Shown one piece after another: positions 54,201 through 62,495 of a stretch of 64,000 nt of DNA. The stretch is from Streptomyces sp. NBC_01716 (GTDB lineage Bacteria > Actinomycetota > Actinomycetes > Streptomycetales > Streptomycetaceae): positions 3,968,001 through 4,032,000 of the forward strand of contig NZ_CP109181.1 of NCBI RefSeq assembly GCF_036248275.1, written 5' to 3'. Every line of letters begins with the position of its first letter. Position 1 is the stretch's first letter. A model generated the notes under the pieces. It ran no database searches and had not been told where the DNA came from. It saw nothing but the letters and a program-made list of their open reading frames with translations. A program made the translations under genes and the position numbers.

Positions 54201-54466
54201 ACTTCCAGCTGGTAGGCACGCTGGCGGGTGCCGGGGCCGAGGTCGGGGACCTGCCAGCTGAACCGGGGCCGCTGTCCGGCGGTGGTGCCCAGGCCCTGGG
54301 GAAGCAGGTCGGTCAGCAGTCCGATGGGCGCGGGTGGCGCGCCCTCGCCCTTGCCTTTGCCTTTGCCCTGCGCGGCGGCGGACGCCCGGGGTCCGGTGAA
54401 CACGACAGAAGCGGACGCGGCGGCACCCAGTTGCAGGGCGGTTCTGCGCGTCGGGAGTCTGGACAT
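51257..54466 (-). CDS. Tat-exported GH78 alpha-L-rhamnosidase
   Basis: 1069 aa from ATG 54466 with GGAGG upstream. It starts with a twin-arginine signal 'PTRRTALQLGAAASASVVF', cleavage probably near Ala-rich 'ASAAA'. Then an Fn3-like domain ('RPRFSWQVPDLGPGTRQRAYQLEV'), a bacterial concanavalin-like lectin insertion (residues ~165-300: 'LWFRATDTANNYMWQLRADG'), the N-terminal rhamnosidase beta domain, and the (alpha/alpha)6 catalytic barrel with 'YRGFRWAELR' and 'YQDTPTRERGPYEGDALIN', which carries the general-acid Glu region. It removes terminal alpha-L-rhamnose from plant glycosides or pectin. Folded export fits a large enzyme. Confidence 0.9.
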   Translation of the reverse strand: MSRLPTRRTALQLGAAASASVVFTGPRASAAAQGKGKGKGEGAPPAPIGLLTDLLPQGLGTTAGQRPRFSWQVPDLGPGTRQRAYQLEVATTPAGFENHRLVWSSGRVAAADSTAVAYGGPALKPRTAYWWRVRSWGDKRSSSWSEPVLMATAVEDEWRAEPIWAPAGPTMTDGTFATRLKITAVAAGLWFRATDTANNYMWQLRADGIAGVLRKHVCVNGTYSVLGEVTLPFPVATGEWLDLSVTMTGSTFTTGVNGTVVDTTTHTRYPAGNIGLRNGRTESQVYDSVRFTAADGTVLLQDDFASHKGTFSAGTVANGVLTFPTGAFSLSSYGGDNTWALLRHEYGLAYGKRVAAAVLHVAATSANPARQYVAKVWSNGSLVGYASVRSGSGVAYQSFDITDTLRAGRANALAALCHTPSEQKFLAQLEITYTDGSRATIGSGGDWRARGEHGLLPGGGSAGSSFFTAPQEYWDLRNEPVGWTEPGFDDADWLTPASRSVIDGLVPALIEPVRLHDVTPASVTEVADGRWLVDLGREIAGGLALEVTGNAGDTVEVRLGEELNADGTVKYQLRATNLYREVWTLRDGPQRFEHWGYRGFRWAELRTSVDLSRATVRGRAWKLDWDESDSRFSSSDPDLDRVWDLCRYSIEATRGDLYQDTPTRERGPYEGDALINQLSEYGVQRSYALARWSNDYLVRQGTWPTEYRLMCAISAWEDYLATGDDRQLAKDYALLAAKNLTSYLGPDGLVHKSPGNSSQDLGDLVDWPATSRDGYVFTSVNTVVNAFQYAAFDALAKCADALGESDEEALMRERADTLAAAMRDTLLDTSAGRFRDGVGTTHSAQHATAFPVALGVDASLDGEVLTRMGDTLAAGGMKMSVYGAQFLLDALFRLGRADAALALLTSRATNSWLHMIDDLKATIVAEAWDPSLKPNMTFSHAWASAPANAVARHVLGVQVTEPGAAGFRVRPRTGRLTRVDGTVPSVRGPVSVSLRRSKGTHSLRVTVPPNTRAVVELEIGDADPGAYRVAMSAADAHGGVKMTSFDDLTGTVLRVGPVGSGTTVIALRA

Positions 54467-54795
54467 GGGCAGCCTCCGCGGATGAAAGGTTTCATTCGGG
54501 TCCTCGGAGGCTAGGCGCTGTCCAGAAAACAGGTCAACAGATTGGACGAAAGAAACGAGCGAGGCAGAAGTGAAACGATATACATCAACGGAAGAGGAGC
54601 TCTCGCTCCTCATCGACACCGCGCTCGCTGTCAACGGCAGGTGGCACCGCAGCCGCGTTGAGAACAGACCCTCGAAGGGCCAAGGGCATGCTGTTGTAGG
54701 GCCAGGGCGTGCTGTTGTCCGGCATGCAAGGGATGATCGGACCATGAGTGGCGATGATCCTCTGGTGTTCGGTGCGGAGCGGGGCTGAGGGGGCG
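54467..54795. other. intergenic region between divergent GH78 and PP2C genes
   Basis: About 330 bp containing the two divergent promoters. A direct repeat of 'GGGC(A)AGGGC(A/G)TGCTGTTGT' type is seen near 54680-54720 ('aagggcatgctgttg' and 'agggcgtgctgttg'), a possible regulatory repeat. Nothing else is recognised. Confidence 0.35.
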
Positions 54796-56448
54796 GTGAA
54801 CGAAGGATCTCTTCTCAGACGGTACGAAGCACTCCTGGGCGCCGTACCGCAGTCGGTCTGGGTGATGTCGGCCGACGGGGTCGTCACTCTGCTGATGGGC
54901 AGCGGGATGCCGGAGAGGCTGTGGCACCCCGACGGTGAGAGCTCATGGATGGACGCGGTGCATCCGAAGGACCGGGACTGGTTCCAGCGGGCGTGGCGCA
55001 AGGCCAATCAGCAGCGGTCTCCCCTCGACACGATCGTACGAGTACGGCTTGAGGACGCCCCCGACCGTTTCCGCCACATCAAGATCATCGCTGCACCTGT
55101 CGTGGACCGGAGCGGGGAAGTGGAGTGGGTCGGTACCGCCACCGATGCCGAGGACGACTGGCGCTCCCGCATGCGGGAGAAGCTGCTGGCTCGCATGGCA
55201 CCGGTACCGGCCGCGCACAACCTGTCCGAGGCCTTTCTGACCACTGCGGCAGCCGTCGTGCCTGAACTCGCCGACGCCGTCGCTGTCTTCCACGTACAAG
55301 GCGACACCCAAGCCGCTTTCCGGACTTCCGATGGAGTACCGACCGCGGCGTCGGCAGAGCGGGTGGGGCTTGCTCCCGGACTGCCTCCCATCCATCCGCT
55401 GGACGCGGACTTCCTGCTGGGGCCGGCCGCACAAGAGGCCATCGAGAGCCAGGAGGCGGGGCTGCTGACCTTCCCGCCCGGAGAGCCGCCCGAGGACAGT
55501 CTTTCCAAGGTCACCGTCCGGTGGCTGCGGGAGGCCGACGCGACGAGCGTGGCCCTGCTGCCCGTCGTGGTGGACGGCCGGACTGTCGCGCTGGCGACTA
55601 CAGCGACCTGCCGGGGCAACCCGCCCTCGGACGAGGCCGACCTCTCCCTGCTGCAGGACGTCTTTCAGCAGATGAGCGAGCCCCTGCGCCGGACAATGGA
55701 ACTGCAGAGCATCCGCGACATGGCCCTCGTACTGCAGCAGTCCTTCCTGGCCGTCCCGCCGTCCGTCGAAGGTCTCGTCATCACGGCGCTCTACCATCCG
55801 GCCGACTCGGCCGCCGAGGTCGGCGGGGACTGGTACGACGCCGTCAGACTCTCGGCCGACTCGCTCGCCCTGACCATCGGCGACATCGCAGGTCACGACC
55901 TGGACGCGGCCACCGCGATGGGGCGTGTCAACAGCATTCTGAGGGGACTCGCCTACGACAGCGGTCCGGCCGCCAGCCCGGCGGCCACCTTGAGCCGGCT
56001 CGACCGCATCGTGCAGGCGCTCGACAGCCCGTCGATGGTCACGGCGGTGCACGCGGTCCTGCACCGGCAGGCGGACGATGCCTGGCACATCGCCCTGTCC
56101 AACGCCGGCCACCCGCCACCCCTGCTGATCCCGGCCGGCGCGCCATCGCGGTATCTGCACGACCTCACGGCCTCGGACCCACCCCTGTGCGTCGGCGAGG
56201 CCCTCCCCCGTACCGACCTCCACGCGGTCATCCGGGAGGGCGACACCTTGGTGCTCTACACCGACGGACTCGTGGAGGTGCCGGGTACGGACATCGGTGA
56301 CGGCCTCCAGCGCCTGCGTGAGCACACCGACGCGCTGGTCCGAAAGGGGGTACCCCAGCTGACCCTGATCCGAGGGCTCCTGCCGCCCGTCAAGAACCGC
56401 CGGGACGACATCGCCGTCATCGCCCTGCAAGCCCGGAGGGAGCGGTGA
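54796..56448 (+). CDS. PAS-GAF-PP2C (SpoIIE/RsbU-type) protein phosphatase
   Basis: 550 aa from GTG 54796, which has GAGGGGG just upstream; an earlier in-frame start at 54748 lacks a site. Residues ~10-125 are a PAS domain ('LLGAVPQSVWVMSADGVVT'), ~135-300 a GAF domain ('LSEAFLTTAAAVVPELADAVA'), and ~330-550 a PPM phosphatase. 'AEVGGDWYDAVRL' and 'LTIGDIAGHDLDAATAMG' hold the metal-binding Asp residues, with 'LYTDGLVEVPG' and 'RRDDIAVIAL' near the end. Such proteins dephosphorylate anti-sigma-factor antagonists in Streptomyces. No HATPase module is present and no target is adjacent. Confidence 0.9.
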   Translation: MNEGSLLRRYEALLGAVPQSVWVMSADGVVTLLMGSGMPERLWHPDGESSWMDAVHPKDRDWFQRAWRKANQQRSPLDTIVRVRLEDAPDRFRHIKIIAAPVVDRSGEVEWVGTATDAEDDWRSRMREKLLARMAPVPAAHNLSEAFLTTAAAVVPELADAVAVFHVQGDTQAAFRTSDGVPTAASAERVGLAPGLPPIHPLDADFLLGPAAQEAIESQEAGLLTFPPGEPPEDSLSKVTVRWLREADATSVALLPVVVDGRTVALATTATCRGNPPSDEADLSLLQDVFQQMSEPLRRTMELQSIRDMALVLQQSFLAVPPSVEGLVITALYHPADSAAEVGGDWYDAVRLSADSLALTIGDIAGHDLDAATAMGRVNSILRGLAYDSGPAASPAATLSRLDRIVQALDSPSMVTAVHAVLHRQADDAWHIALSNAGHPPPLLIPAGAPSRYLHDLTASDPPLCVGEALPRTDLHAVIREGDTLVLYTDGLVEVPGTDIGDGLQRLREHTDALVRKGVPQLTLIRGLLPPVKNRRDDIAVIALQARRER

Positions 56449-56605
56449 TGCCCAGCCCCCGGCCCAGCCCCCGGCCCTGCCCTCGCCCCACCGAGGGCCG
56501 GCTTGGCCGTCCTGCCGGACGCATCCTCATTCCGCTGTTTCGCTTGCACCCGGAACACCACGTTTATACCGTTGGTGAGCCGTCCTTGACCGAAAGAGGC
56601 GCCGC

Positions 56606-57415
56606 ATGAATGCTCCGCACGATCGACAGAGCGGACTTGCCACTTCGCGCGCCCACTCCGCCCGGGTGTACGACTACATTCTGGGCGGCAAGGATCACTA
56701 TCCCGCCGATGTCGAAGCGGGCGACGCCATGTGCCGGCACTGGCCCGCCCTGCCCGTCCACATGATGGAAAACCGCCGATTCATGCACCGCGCCGGCCGC
56801 TTCCTTGCCGAGGAGCGGGGCATCCGCCAGTTCCTCGACGTCGGGACCGGTCTGCCGACCTCGCCCAACCTGCATGAGGTCGTGCAGGAGGTGGCGCCGG
56901 AATCACGCGTGGTCTACGTCGACAACGACCCCATCGTCCTCGCCCACGCCCGCGCCCTGCTGCAGAGCTCAGCCGAAGGGGCCACCGCGTATGTGGACGC
57001 CGACATGCACCACCCCGACACCATCCTGGACAGCCCCGAGTTCCGTGACCTCATCGATCTGAACCAGCCCGTCGGCCTGATGGTGATCGGCATCCTGCAC
57101 TTCATCCTGCCTCCGGACGACCGGCGCCTGATCAAGCGGCTCCTGGAACCGCTGCCGTCCGGCAGCTATCTGGCGATGACCATCGGCACCGCCGACTTCG
57201 CGCCCGAGGAAGTCAACCGGGTGGCAGAGGAATACCGGCAGCAGAACATGCCCATGGCGCTACGCGATCTCCCCACCGCCACCTCGTTCTTCGAGGACCT
57301 GGAACTACAGGAGCCAGGAGTCACCCAGGTGCACACCTGGCGCCCCGGCCCTGAGCAGGCCGGCATCGACGGCCGCGACATCGCCATGTACGGGGCGGTT
57401 GCCAGAAAGCCCTGA
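56606..57415 (+). CDS. DUF574-family SAM-dependent methyltransferase
   Basis: 269 aa; ATG 56606 with AAAGAGG upstream. 'SARVYDYILGGKDHYPADVEAG' is the hallmark N-terminus of the actinomycete DUF574 (Methyltransf_19) family. It is followed by motif I 'QFLDVGTGLPTSPNLHE' and 'VVYVDNDPIVLAHARALL'. The late motif 'GLMVIGILHFILPPDD' is intact. Streptomyces genomes hold many copies, often next to regulators; substrates are mostly unknown. It follows the PP2C gene on the same strand with a 157-bp gap. Confidence 0.92.
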   Translation: MNAPHDRQSGLATSRAHSARVYDYILGGKDHYPADVEAGDAMCRHWPALPVHMMENRRFMHRAGRFLAEERGIRQFLDVGTGLPTSPNLHEVVQEVAPESRVVYVDNDPIVLAHARALLQSSAEGATAYVDADMHHPDTILDSPEFRDLIDLNQPVGLMVIGILHFILPPDDRRLIKRLLEPLPSGSYLAMTIGTADFAPEEVNRVAEEYRQQNMPMALRDLPTATSFFEDLELQEPGVTQVHTWRPGPEQAGIDGRDIAMYGAVARKP

Positions 57416-57695
57416 AGCAACCCTGAAGAGACCTGCGCCGGGGTGATGCCTCGTGCGCGGCGGGTTCGCCTGGCTGGTCCCGCGAAGGAGTGGCCGAGCC
57501 ACGTGTAGTAACAGCGGCGCCGCGCCGGGAACAGCCGGTCCGGCCGGCGCCGTTGCATCCGAGAGACCGACGTCGCAGGGCAGGGAACACGGAGACCATG
57601 AGGTCGTCCGCCCCTGCCTGGATCCAGGCCGTCGGGATCGCGGTACGCCCGTCGCGTACCCGGACCAAGACGTATTTCTACAGAAGGACTGTCCC
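57416..57695. other. intergenic region, nothing recognised
   Basis: 280 bp before the PIG-L gene; it carries AAGGA at the 3' end as ribosome site. An open frame continues upstream but without family similarity. Confidence 0.35.
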
Positions 57696-58541
57696 ATGAC
57701 TGACCGGCCCTTGACGCTCATGGCAGTACACGCCCACCCCGACGACGAGGCCACCGGAACCGGAGGGATCCTCGCGCGGTACGCGGCGGAAGGCATCCGC
57801 ACCGTTCTTGTGACGTGTACCGACGGCGGTTGCGGTGACGGGCCGGGGGGTGTCAAGCCGGGCGACCCCGGTCACGATCCGGCGGCCGTCGCCTTGCTGC
57901 GCCGGCAAGAACTTGAGGAGAGCTGTGACGTCCTGAAGATCAGCGATCTGGAGATGCTGGACTACGCCGACTCCGGGATGGCGGGCTGGCCGAGCAACGA
58001 CGCCCCGGGATCCTTCTGGCAGACACCCGTGGAGGAAGGCGCCGCCCGGCTCGCGGAACTCATGCGGCATTACCGGCCCGATGTGGTCGTCACCTACGAC
58101 GAGAACGGCTTCTACGGCCACCCCGACCACATCCAGGCCCACCGCATCACGATGGCGGCGCTGGAGATGACCGCGCTGACACCGAAGGTTTACTGGACGA
58201 CGATGCCCCGCTCGCTGATGCAGCGGTTCGGGGAGACCATGCGCGAATTTCAGGAGGACGTGCCGGAGTCAGAGCCGGAGCCGGATCCCGCCGAGGCCGC
58301 CGCGATGGCCGAGATCGGCCTCCCCGACGACGAGATCACCACGTGGGTGGACACCACCGCGTTCAGCGGTCAGAAGTTCGACGCGCTGGCCGCGCACGCC
58401 AGTCAGGGCGAGAACATCTTCTTCCTCAAGATGGGCAAGGAGAAGTTCGGCGAGTTGATGGGCACGGAGACCTTCGTACGTGTCAAGGACGCCACCGGCG
58501 CGACCGTACCCGAGAACGATCTCTTCGCCGGACTGCGCTGA
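57696..58541 (+). CDS. PIG-L family deacetylase (MshB/Mca-like)
   Basis: 281 aa from ATG 57696 (AAGGA upstream). The zinc motif 'AVHAHPDDEATGTGGILARYA' (His-Pro-Asp-Asp) is at residues ~10-25. 'DVVVTYDENGFYGHPDHIQAHRI' carries the third metal ligand His. In mycothiol metabolism MshB deacetylates GlcNAc-Ins and Mca cleaves mycothiol S-conjugates; this protein resembles both, with a Mca-like C-terminus ('ENIFFLKMGKEKFGELMG'). The genomic partner for mycothiol is not adjacent, so the exact substrate is open. Confidence 0.88.
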   Translation: MTDRPLTLMAVHAHPDDEATGTGGILARYAAEGIRTVLVTCTDGGCGDGPGGVKPGDPGHDPAAVALLRRQELEESCDVLKISDLEMLDYADSGMAGWPSNDAPGSFWQTPVEEGAARLAELMRHYRPDVVVTYDENGFYGHPDHIQAHRITMAALEMTALTPKVYWTTMPRSLMQRFGETMREFQEDVPESEPEPDPAEAAAMAEIGLPDDEITTWVDTTAFSGQKFDALAAHASQGENIFFLKMGKEKFGELMGTETFVRVKDATGATVPENDLFAGLR

Positions 58542-58754
58542 TCCCTCCGTCCGGCCGGCCGGGGCTCGGGAAAGCTCATCGGCCTCAACGGACCTGCCCT
58601 CCTCGTCCCACTCCGAGGAGCCGCCGCATCCAGGTGGACCAAGTCAGATTTTTCGGAGTTCGGCGGTCTGCGGATGTCGAGAACGTGCCACCGGCTCCGT
58701 CCCGGGGACATCAGCGGCCACGACCGGCCGCACGAGGAAGAAGGAGAAGCCAGC

Positions 58755-59195
58755 ATGGCGATTCAGCGGATGGACAACGTCGGCATCGTCGTCGAGGACA
58801 TGGATGCCGCCATCGCGTTCTTCGTGGAACTCGGTATGGAGCTGGAGGGCAGGGCGGAGGTCAAGGGCCTCGTCGCCGATCAGTGCACCGGACTCGACGG
58901 CGTCCACTGTGACATCGCGATGGTCCGGACCCCGGACGGTCACAGCCGGCTTGAGCTGGCGAAGTACCGCAGCCCCGCGGCGATCGGCGCCGGGCCGCGC
59001 AACCGGCCGCACAACATTCTGGGCACGCACCGCGTCATGTTCGCCGTCGACGACATCGAGGACACGGTTGCCCGCCTGCGCCCGCACGGCGCCGAACTCG
59101 TCGGCGAGATGGCCCGGTTCGAGGACAGCTATCTGCTCTGCTACGTACGCGGCCCGGAGGGCATCATCGTCGGACTGGCCGAGCAACTGAGCTGA
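58755..59195 (+). CDS. VOC-superfamily protein (glyoxalase/dioxygenase-like)
   Basis: 146 aa. ATG 58755 has AAGGAG 8 nt upstream. 'IQRMDNVGIVVEDMDAAIAFF' and 'HRVMFAVDDIEDTVARL' start the two beta-alpha-beta-beta-beta modules of the VOC fold. 'HILG'-type text, here 'NILGTHRVMF', and 'PEGIIVGLAEQL' close it. Probable metal ligands are in the His/Glu residues near each module. Function could be glyoxalase I-like, bleomycin-resistance-like or epimerase; none is indicated. Confidence 0.85.
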   Translation: MAIQRMDNVGIVVEDMDAAIAFFVELGMELEGRAEVKGLVADQCTGLDGVHCDIAMVRTPDGHSRLELAKYRSPAAIGAGPRNRPHNILGTHRVMFAVDDIEDTVARLRPHGAELVGEMARFEDSYLLCYVRGPEGIIVGLAEQLS

Positions 59196-59252
59196 GAAGG
59201 AGAAACCGAACCACGCGGCCGAACGAGATCATCGTCGCCTTCGCCTGGAACG

Positions 59253-59690
59253 CTAGTTCATGCCGCGCAGTTCCTGGAGTTCGCCGCCCACCTTCGTGCG
59301 GAGCGTCTTGAGCAGTTGGGGCTTGGCGCCGATTGCCCATCTCGGGCCGACGAGGTAGGTACCGCCGTACATGCTCGCCGTATCCAGCCACGTCAGCTTG
59401 AGTTTCTCGGTCGGGAAGGTCGTCACGATCCAGTTGCCCTCCGGAGTGACGCACACCGCCTCGCGGAGTTCTTCGGCCTCGGTACGCATCTCCGCCGAGC
59501 AGCCCGTCATGGACGCGATCTTCTCGATGCTCGCGGGTGCGGCCGAGGGGGCAGGCGTGGTGGTCGCCTTCCGGGGTGGGCTCGCCCTGACGGCCGGATC
59601 GGCCGAGCAGCCCATGACCAGGGCTGCCAGGAGGAGGGGCACGGCGAGCGCACTCGTGGTGCGTGCGGGGTGGGCGCGAGGTGCGGTCAC
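59253..59690 (-). CDS. secreted lipoprotein, unknown function
   Basis: 145 aa from GTG 59690, which has AGGAAGG about 8 nt upstream. Signal peptide with a lipobox: 'LAVPLLLAALVMGCSAD', so Cys follows 'LVMG'. A Thr/Pro-rich linker ('TTTPAPSAAPAS') follows. The mature part has one more Cys pair ('MTGCSAEM' and 'EAVCVTPEG') that may form a disulphide, then 'YLVGPRWAIGAK'. No family recognised. It is divergent from the NlpC/P60 gene. Confidence 0.75.
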   Translation of the reverse strand: MTAPRAHPARTTSALAVPLLLAALVMGCSADPAVRASPPRKATTTPAPSAAPASIEKIASMTGCSAEMRTEAEELREAVCVTPEGNWIVTTFPTEKLKLTWLDTASMYGGTYLVGPRWAIGAKPQLLKTLRTKVGGELQELRGMN

Positions 59691-59900
59691 CGGTGTTGCC
59701 TTCCTGCCGGGTCGGGTGTGTCGGGAGGTACGTACCGGTGGGGCGCGTCGTTCACCTGTCTCCGCGCCGTCGGGGTTCAAGACCGTTGAGACCCGGAGGA
59801 CTTGGAGTCAGCCACTAAGATGATTAGTATCAGCGGTCAAGTCCTCGCAAAGCGATTCGCCCACCCGGGGTGACGGCGGAGGAAGAAGGAGCTCGCCTCA

Positions 59901-60938
59901 GTGGCGTCCCATCGTCGTCCTAAGCAGCCGAACCCCGCGTACACGGGCATGCTCACAGCGACCGCCGCGGCTGCCGTGGCGCTGTCGACCCAGTCCGCGT
60001 CCGCCGACCCGCTTCCCGACCCGAACAAGAAGGGTGTCCAGGCGCAGATCGATCGCCTGTACGAGGAAGCGACCCAGGCCACGGAGAAGTACAGCGGGGC
60101 GAAGGAGAAGGCCGACAAGCTCGAAAAGCGGGTCGACAGTCTCCAGGACTCGGCGGCCCGCCGCCAGGACGGTCTGAACGAACTCCGCAACCGTCTCGGC
60201 TCGGTGGCCACCGCCCAGTACCGCAGCGGCGGGCTGGACCCGTCGGTGCAGTTGCTGCTTTCCACCGACCCGGACAGCTATCTGGACAAGGCGTCCGACC
60301 TGGACCGGCTGAGCGACCGGCAGGCGGAGACGCTCAAGCAGTACCAGTCCCGGCAGCGCACATCGCAGCAGCTGCGGGCGCGGGCCGGCGAACAGCTGAA
60401 GGCGCTTCAGGACACGCGTAAAGAGCTGGGGAACAAGAAGAAGGAGATCCAGGGCAAGCTGGCGAAGGCGCAGACCCTCCTCAACTCGCTGACGGCCGAG
60501 GAACGCGCGGAGCGGACGGCCGAGGAGGACCGGGTGAACCGCGACAGCGACCGCGTCGACCTCGGCGACGAGGCCAGTGCGTCACAGCGCGGCGCGGCGG
60601 CCTTCGCCGCGGCGAAGAGCCGGGTCGGCATGCCGTACGTATGGGGAGCGGCCGGCCCGAACTCCTTCGACTGCTCCGGCCTGACGTCCTGGGCGTTCCA
60701 GCAGGGCGGTGTCGCCATACCCCGTACGTCCCAGGACCAGGCCAACGTGGGCACCCGGATCAACTCACTGAGCGCGCTCAAGCCGGGCGACCTGATCATC
60801 ATGCGCACCGACCTGAGCCATGTCGGCTTCTACGCCGGGAACGGCCAGATCCTGCACTCCCCGAAGCCGGGCGCGCAGGTTCGCTACGAGTCGATCGCCC
60901 GCAGCGGCATGCCGTTCATGTGGGGCGTGCGCCTCTAA
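59901..60938 (+). CDS. NlpC/P60-family cell-wall peptidase (RipA-like)
   Basis: 345 aa from GTG 59901 with AAGGAG upstream. Signal peptide in residues ~1-35 ('TATAAAAVALSTQSASA'). Then a long coiled coil (~45-210, 'KEKADKLEKRVDSL', 'AGEQLKALQDTRKELGNKKKEI'). C-terminal C40 peptidase (~225-345): Cys in 'NSFDCSGLTSWAF' (~257), His in 'DLSHVGFYAGNGQ' (~309). The coiled coil may hold the enzyme in an inactive form or bind FtsEX-type partners. Its stop overlaps the M56 gene end by 4 bp. Confidence 0.92.
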   Translation: MASHRRPKQPNPAYTGMLTATAAAAVALSTQSASADPLPDPNKKGVQAQIDRLYEEATQATEKYSGAKEKADKLEKRVDSLQDSAARRQDGLNELRNRLGSVATAQYRSGGLDPSVQLLLSTDPDSYLDKASDLDRLSDRQAETLKQYQSRQRTSQQLRARAGEQLKALQDTRKELGNKKKEIQGKLAKAQTLLNSLTAEERAERTAEEDRVNRDSDRVDLGDEASASQRGAAAFAAAKSRVGMPYVWGAAGPNSFDCSGLTSWAFQQGGVAIPRTSQDQANVGTRINSLSALKPGDLIIMRTDLSHVGFYAGNGQILHSPKPGAQVRYESIARSGMPFMWGVRL

Positions 60939-61837
60939 GCCAGTCCCGGAGGACAAGCAACCAGGAGAGGCAGCAGCGGCATCAGTACGGCTGCCCCGGC
61001 CACAACGGCCCGGAACGCGGGATGCGTACGCCGGGCCGGCGCCAGGATCCGGCGCAGCCGTATGTGCACGGTGCGTCCCCCTGCGGACAGCGCGCCCTTC
61101 GGGACCGTCTCGGCCGACGCCATCTCGAACATCGCGGTGATCAGCGTCCGCTGGGAATGCACGTGCAGGGCCCCGTCGTCGGCGGCCATCTCCAGCAGGA
61201 GCGGGATCTGCTCCCCCGTCTGCCTGGCCAGCGGCACTCCCTTGAACACAACGGCGAAGGACCGCGCCGCCGCGAGAAGGAGATGGTGGCGGCCGGCGAT
61301 GTGGACGCGCTCGTGCTCCACGACCGCGGCGATCTCGGCGTCGGACAGCAGCTCCACGGCGCCGCTGCTCACCACGATCCTGGAACGGCGGCCCGGCAGG
61401 CAGTAGGCGGCGGGGGTCGCGTGCTCAAGGACCGTGGCGCGCAGCCTCGCCGACGGTCGGCCCACCTTGTCCAGGACCTCGCGGTGCCGGGAGCGGGCCA
61501 CGCGGGCTCGCAGTACGAGGTACGTGAAGGCGGCCACGAGGGCTGTCGGTACGGCCGCCGCAACACCGATGCCCAGGAACCGCACCGCGCCGGCGCCAGG
61601 CGGGCCGACGCCCAGTGCCACGCCGCACGAGTAGAGGATTCCGTGCAGATGGGCGCCCGGCGTCGCGAGATGGAGTGCGGCGAGGGCAACACACACGGAG
61701 AAGGACGCCGCGAGCGCGAACCACACAGCGGCGGCCAGCACCGGTGCCCGGTGCGGCCACGCGCTGCGCAGCATCACGCGTGGTGCGAGCACGCCGACGG
61801 CGGCGGCGTAACCGAGCAGTGCGGGGGCGGCGTTCAC
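60935..61837 (-). CDS. M56-family membrane metallopeptidase (BlaR1-like)
   Basis: 300 aa. ATG 61837 overlaps the BlaI stop (ATGA). Several transmembrane stretches ('APVLAAAVWFALAASFSVCVA', 'AAAVPTALVAAFTYLVL', C-terminal 'VVAGAAVLMPLLPLLVA'). The peptidase motif is 'VVEHERVHIAGRHHLLLA' (HExxH, ~173). There is no C-terminal penicillin-sensor domain, so it is the short Streptomyces M56 form. It probably cleaves the paired BlaI repressor in response to an unknown cell-wall signal. Confidence 0.88.
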   Translation of the reverse strand: MNAAPALLGYAAAVGVLAPRVMLRSAWPHRAPVLAAAVWFALAASFSVCVALAALHLATPGAHLHGILYSCGVALGVGPPGAGAVRFLGIGVAAAVPTALVAAFTYLVLRARVARSRHREVLDKVGRPSARLRATVLEHATPAAYCLPGRRSRIVVSSGAVELLSDAEIAAVVEHERVHIAGRHHLLLAAARSFAVVFKGVPLARQTGEQIPLLLEMAADDGALHVHSQRTLITAMFEMASAETVPKGALSAGGRTVHIRLRRILAPARRTHPAFRAVVAGAAVLMPLLPLLVACPPGLA

Positions 61838-62298
61838 GGCTCGACGTCATGGTCGGTGACACGGTCGGTGCTGCGGTCCGAGGCGCCGTCGATGTCGCGG
61901 TCGGCGTCGCGCAACGCTTCGCGCAGCGCGGCCACTTCGTCGTCCGACATGCGTTCCACGAAGTGCGCCAACGCGACCCGCCGGTCCTCGCTCGCTCCCA
62001 GCGCGTCCTCCATGAGGGCCGCCGCGTACGCCTCACGGCTGCGCACAGGTGTGTAGAGCCACGCCTGGCCCTGCTTCTGTCTCGTCAGCCACCCTTTGCC
62101 GTGGAGGATCGACGCCACCGTCATGACAGTCGTGTACGCCGCCGGCCGCCGCGTGTTGATCTCGTCGACCACCTCACGGACGGTCGCGGGTCTCCCCCAC
62201 TTCCACAGACAGTCCATGATCTCGGCTTCCAGGTTCCCCAGCCACCGCACTTCCGGAGTCCCTTCCACCGTCAACCGGCTCTTCGCCCACCTCGCCAT
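61834..62298 (-). CDS. BlaI/MecI/CopY-family transcriptional repressor
   Basis: 154 aa from ATG 62298; earlier in-frame starts lack similarity and no clear ribosome site is visible. Winged-helix region 'RWLGNLEAEIMDCLWKWGRPATVREVVDEIN', then 'AYTTVMTVASILHGKGWLTRQ' is the family signature. The C-terminus is acidic. It is coupled to the M56 peptidase, as in bla and mec systems. The target genes are not evident from the window. Confidence 0.92.
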   Translation of the reverse strand: MARWAKSRLTVEGTPEVRWLGNLEAEIMDCLWKWGRPATVREVVDEINTRRPAAYTTVMTVASILHGKGWLTRQKQGQAWLYTPVRSREAYAAALMEDALGASEDRRVALAHFVERMSDDEVAALREALRDADRDIDGASDRSTDRVTDHDVEP

Positions 62299-62495
62299 CG
62301 TAGACGTGCCCGGACACCCTCCGGGCCGGCCATGTCCCGCGCGTTCACCGGGCAAGCCGAGCCTCGATGAGGTCCCTGAACTCGTCGTCAACGCGGCTGG
62401 GTTTCGAACAGCTTGCTGTACATCTGCTGGAACTTCCCCTGCCGCGCGGCGGCTTCTCCGGGGCGGGCACCGCGGGCGCCGCAGGGCGGAGCGGG

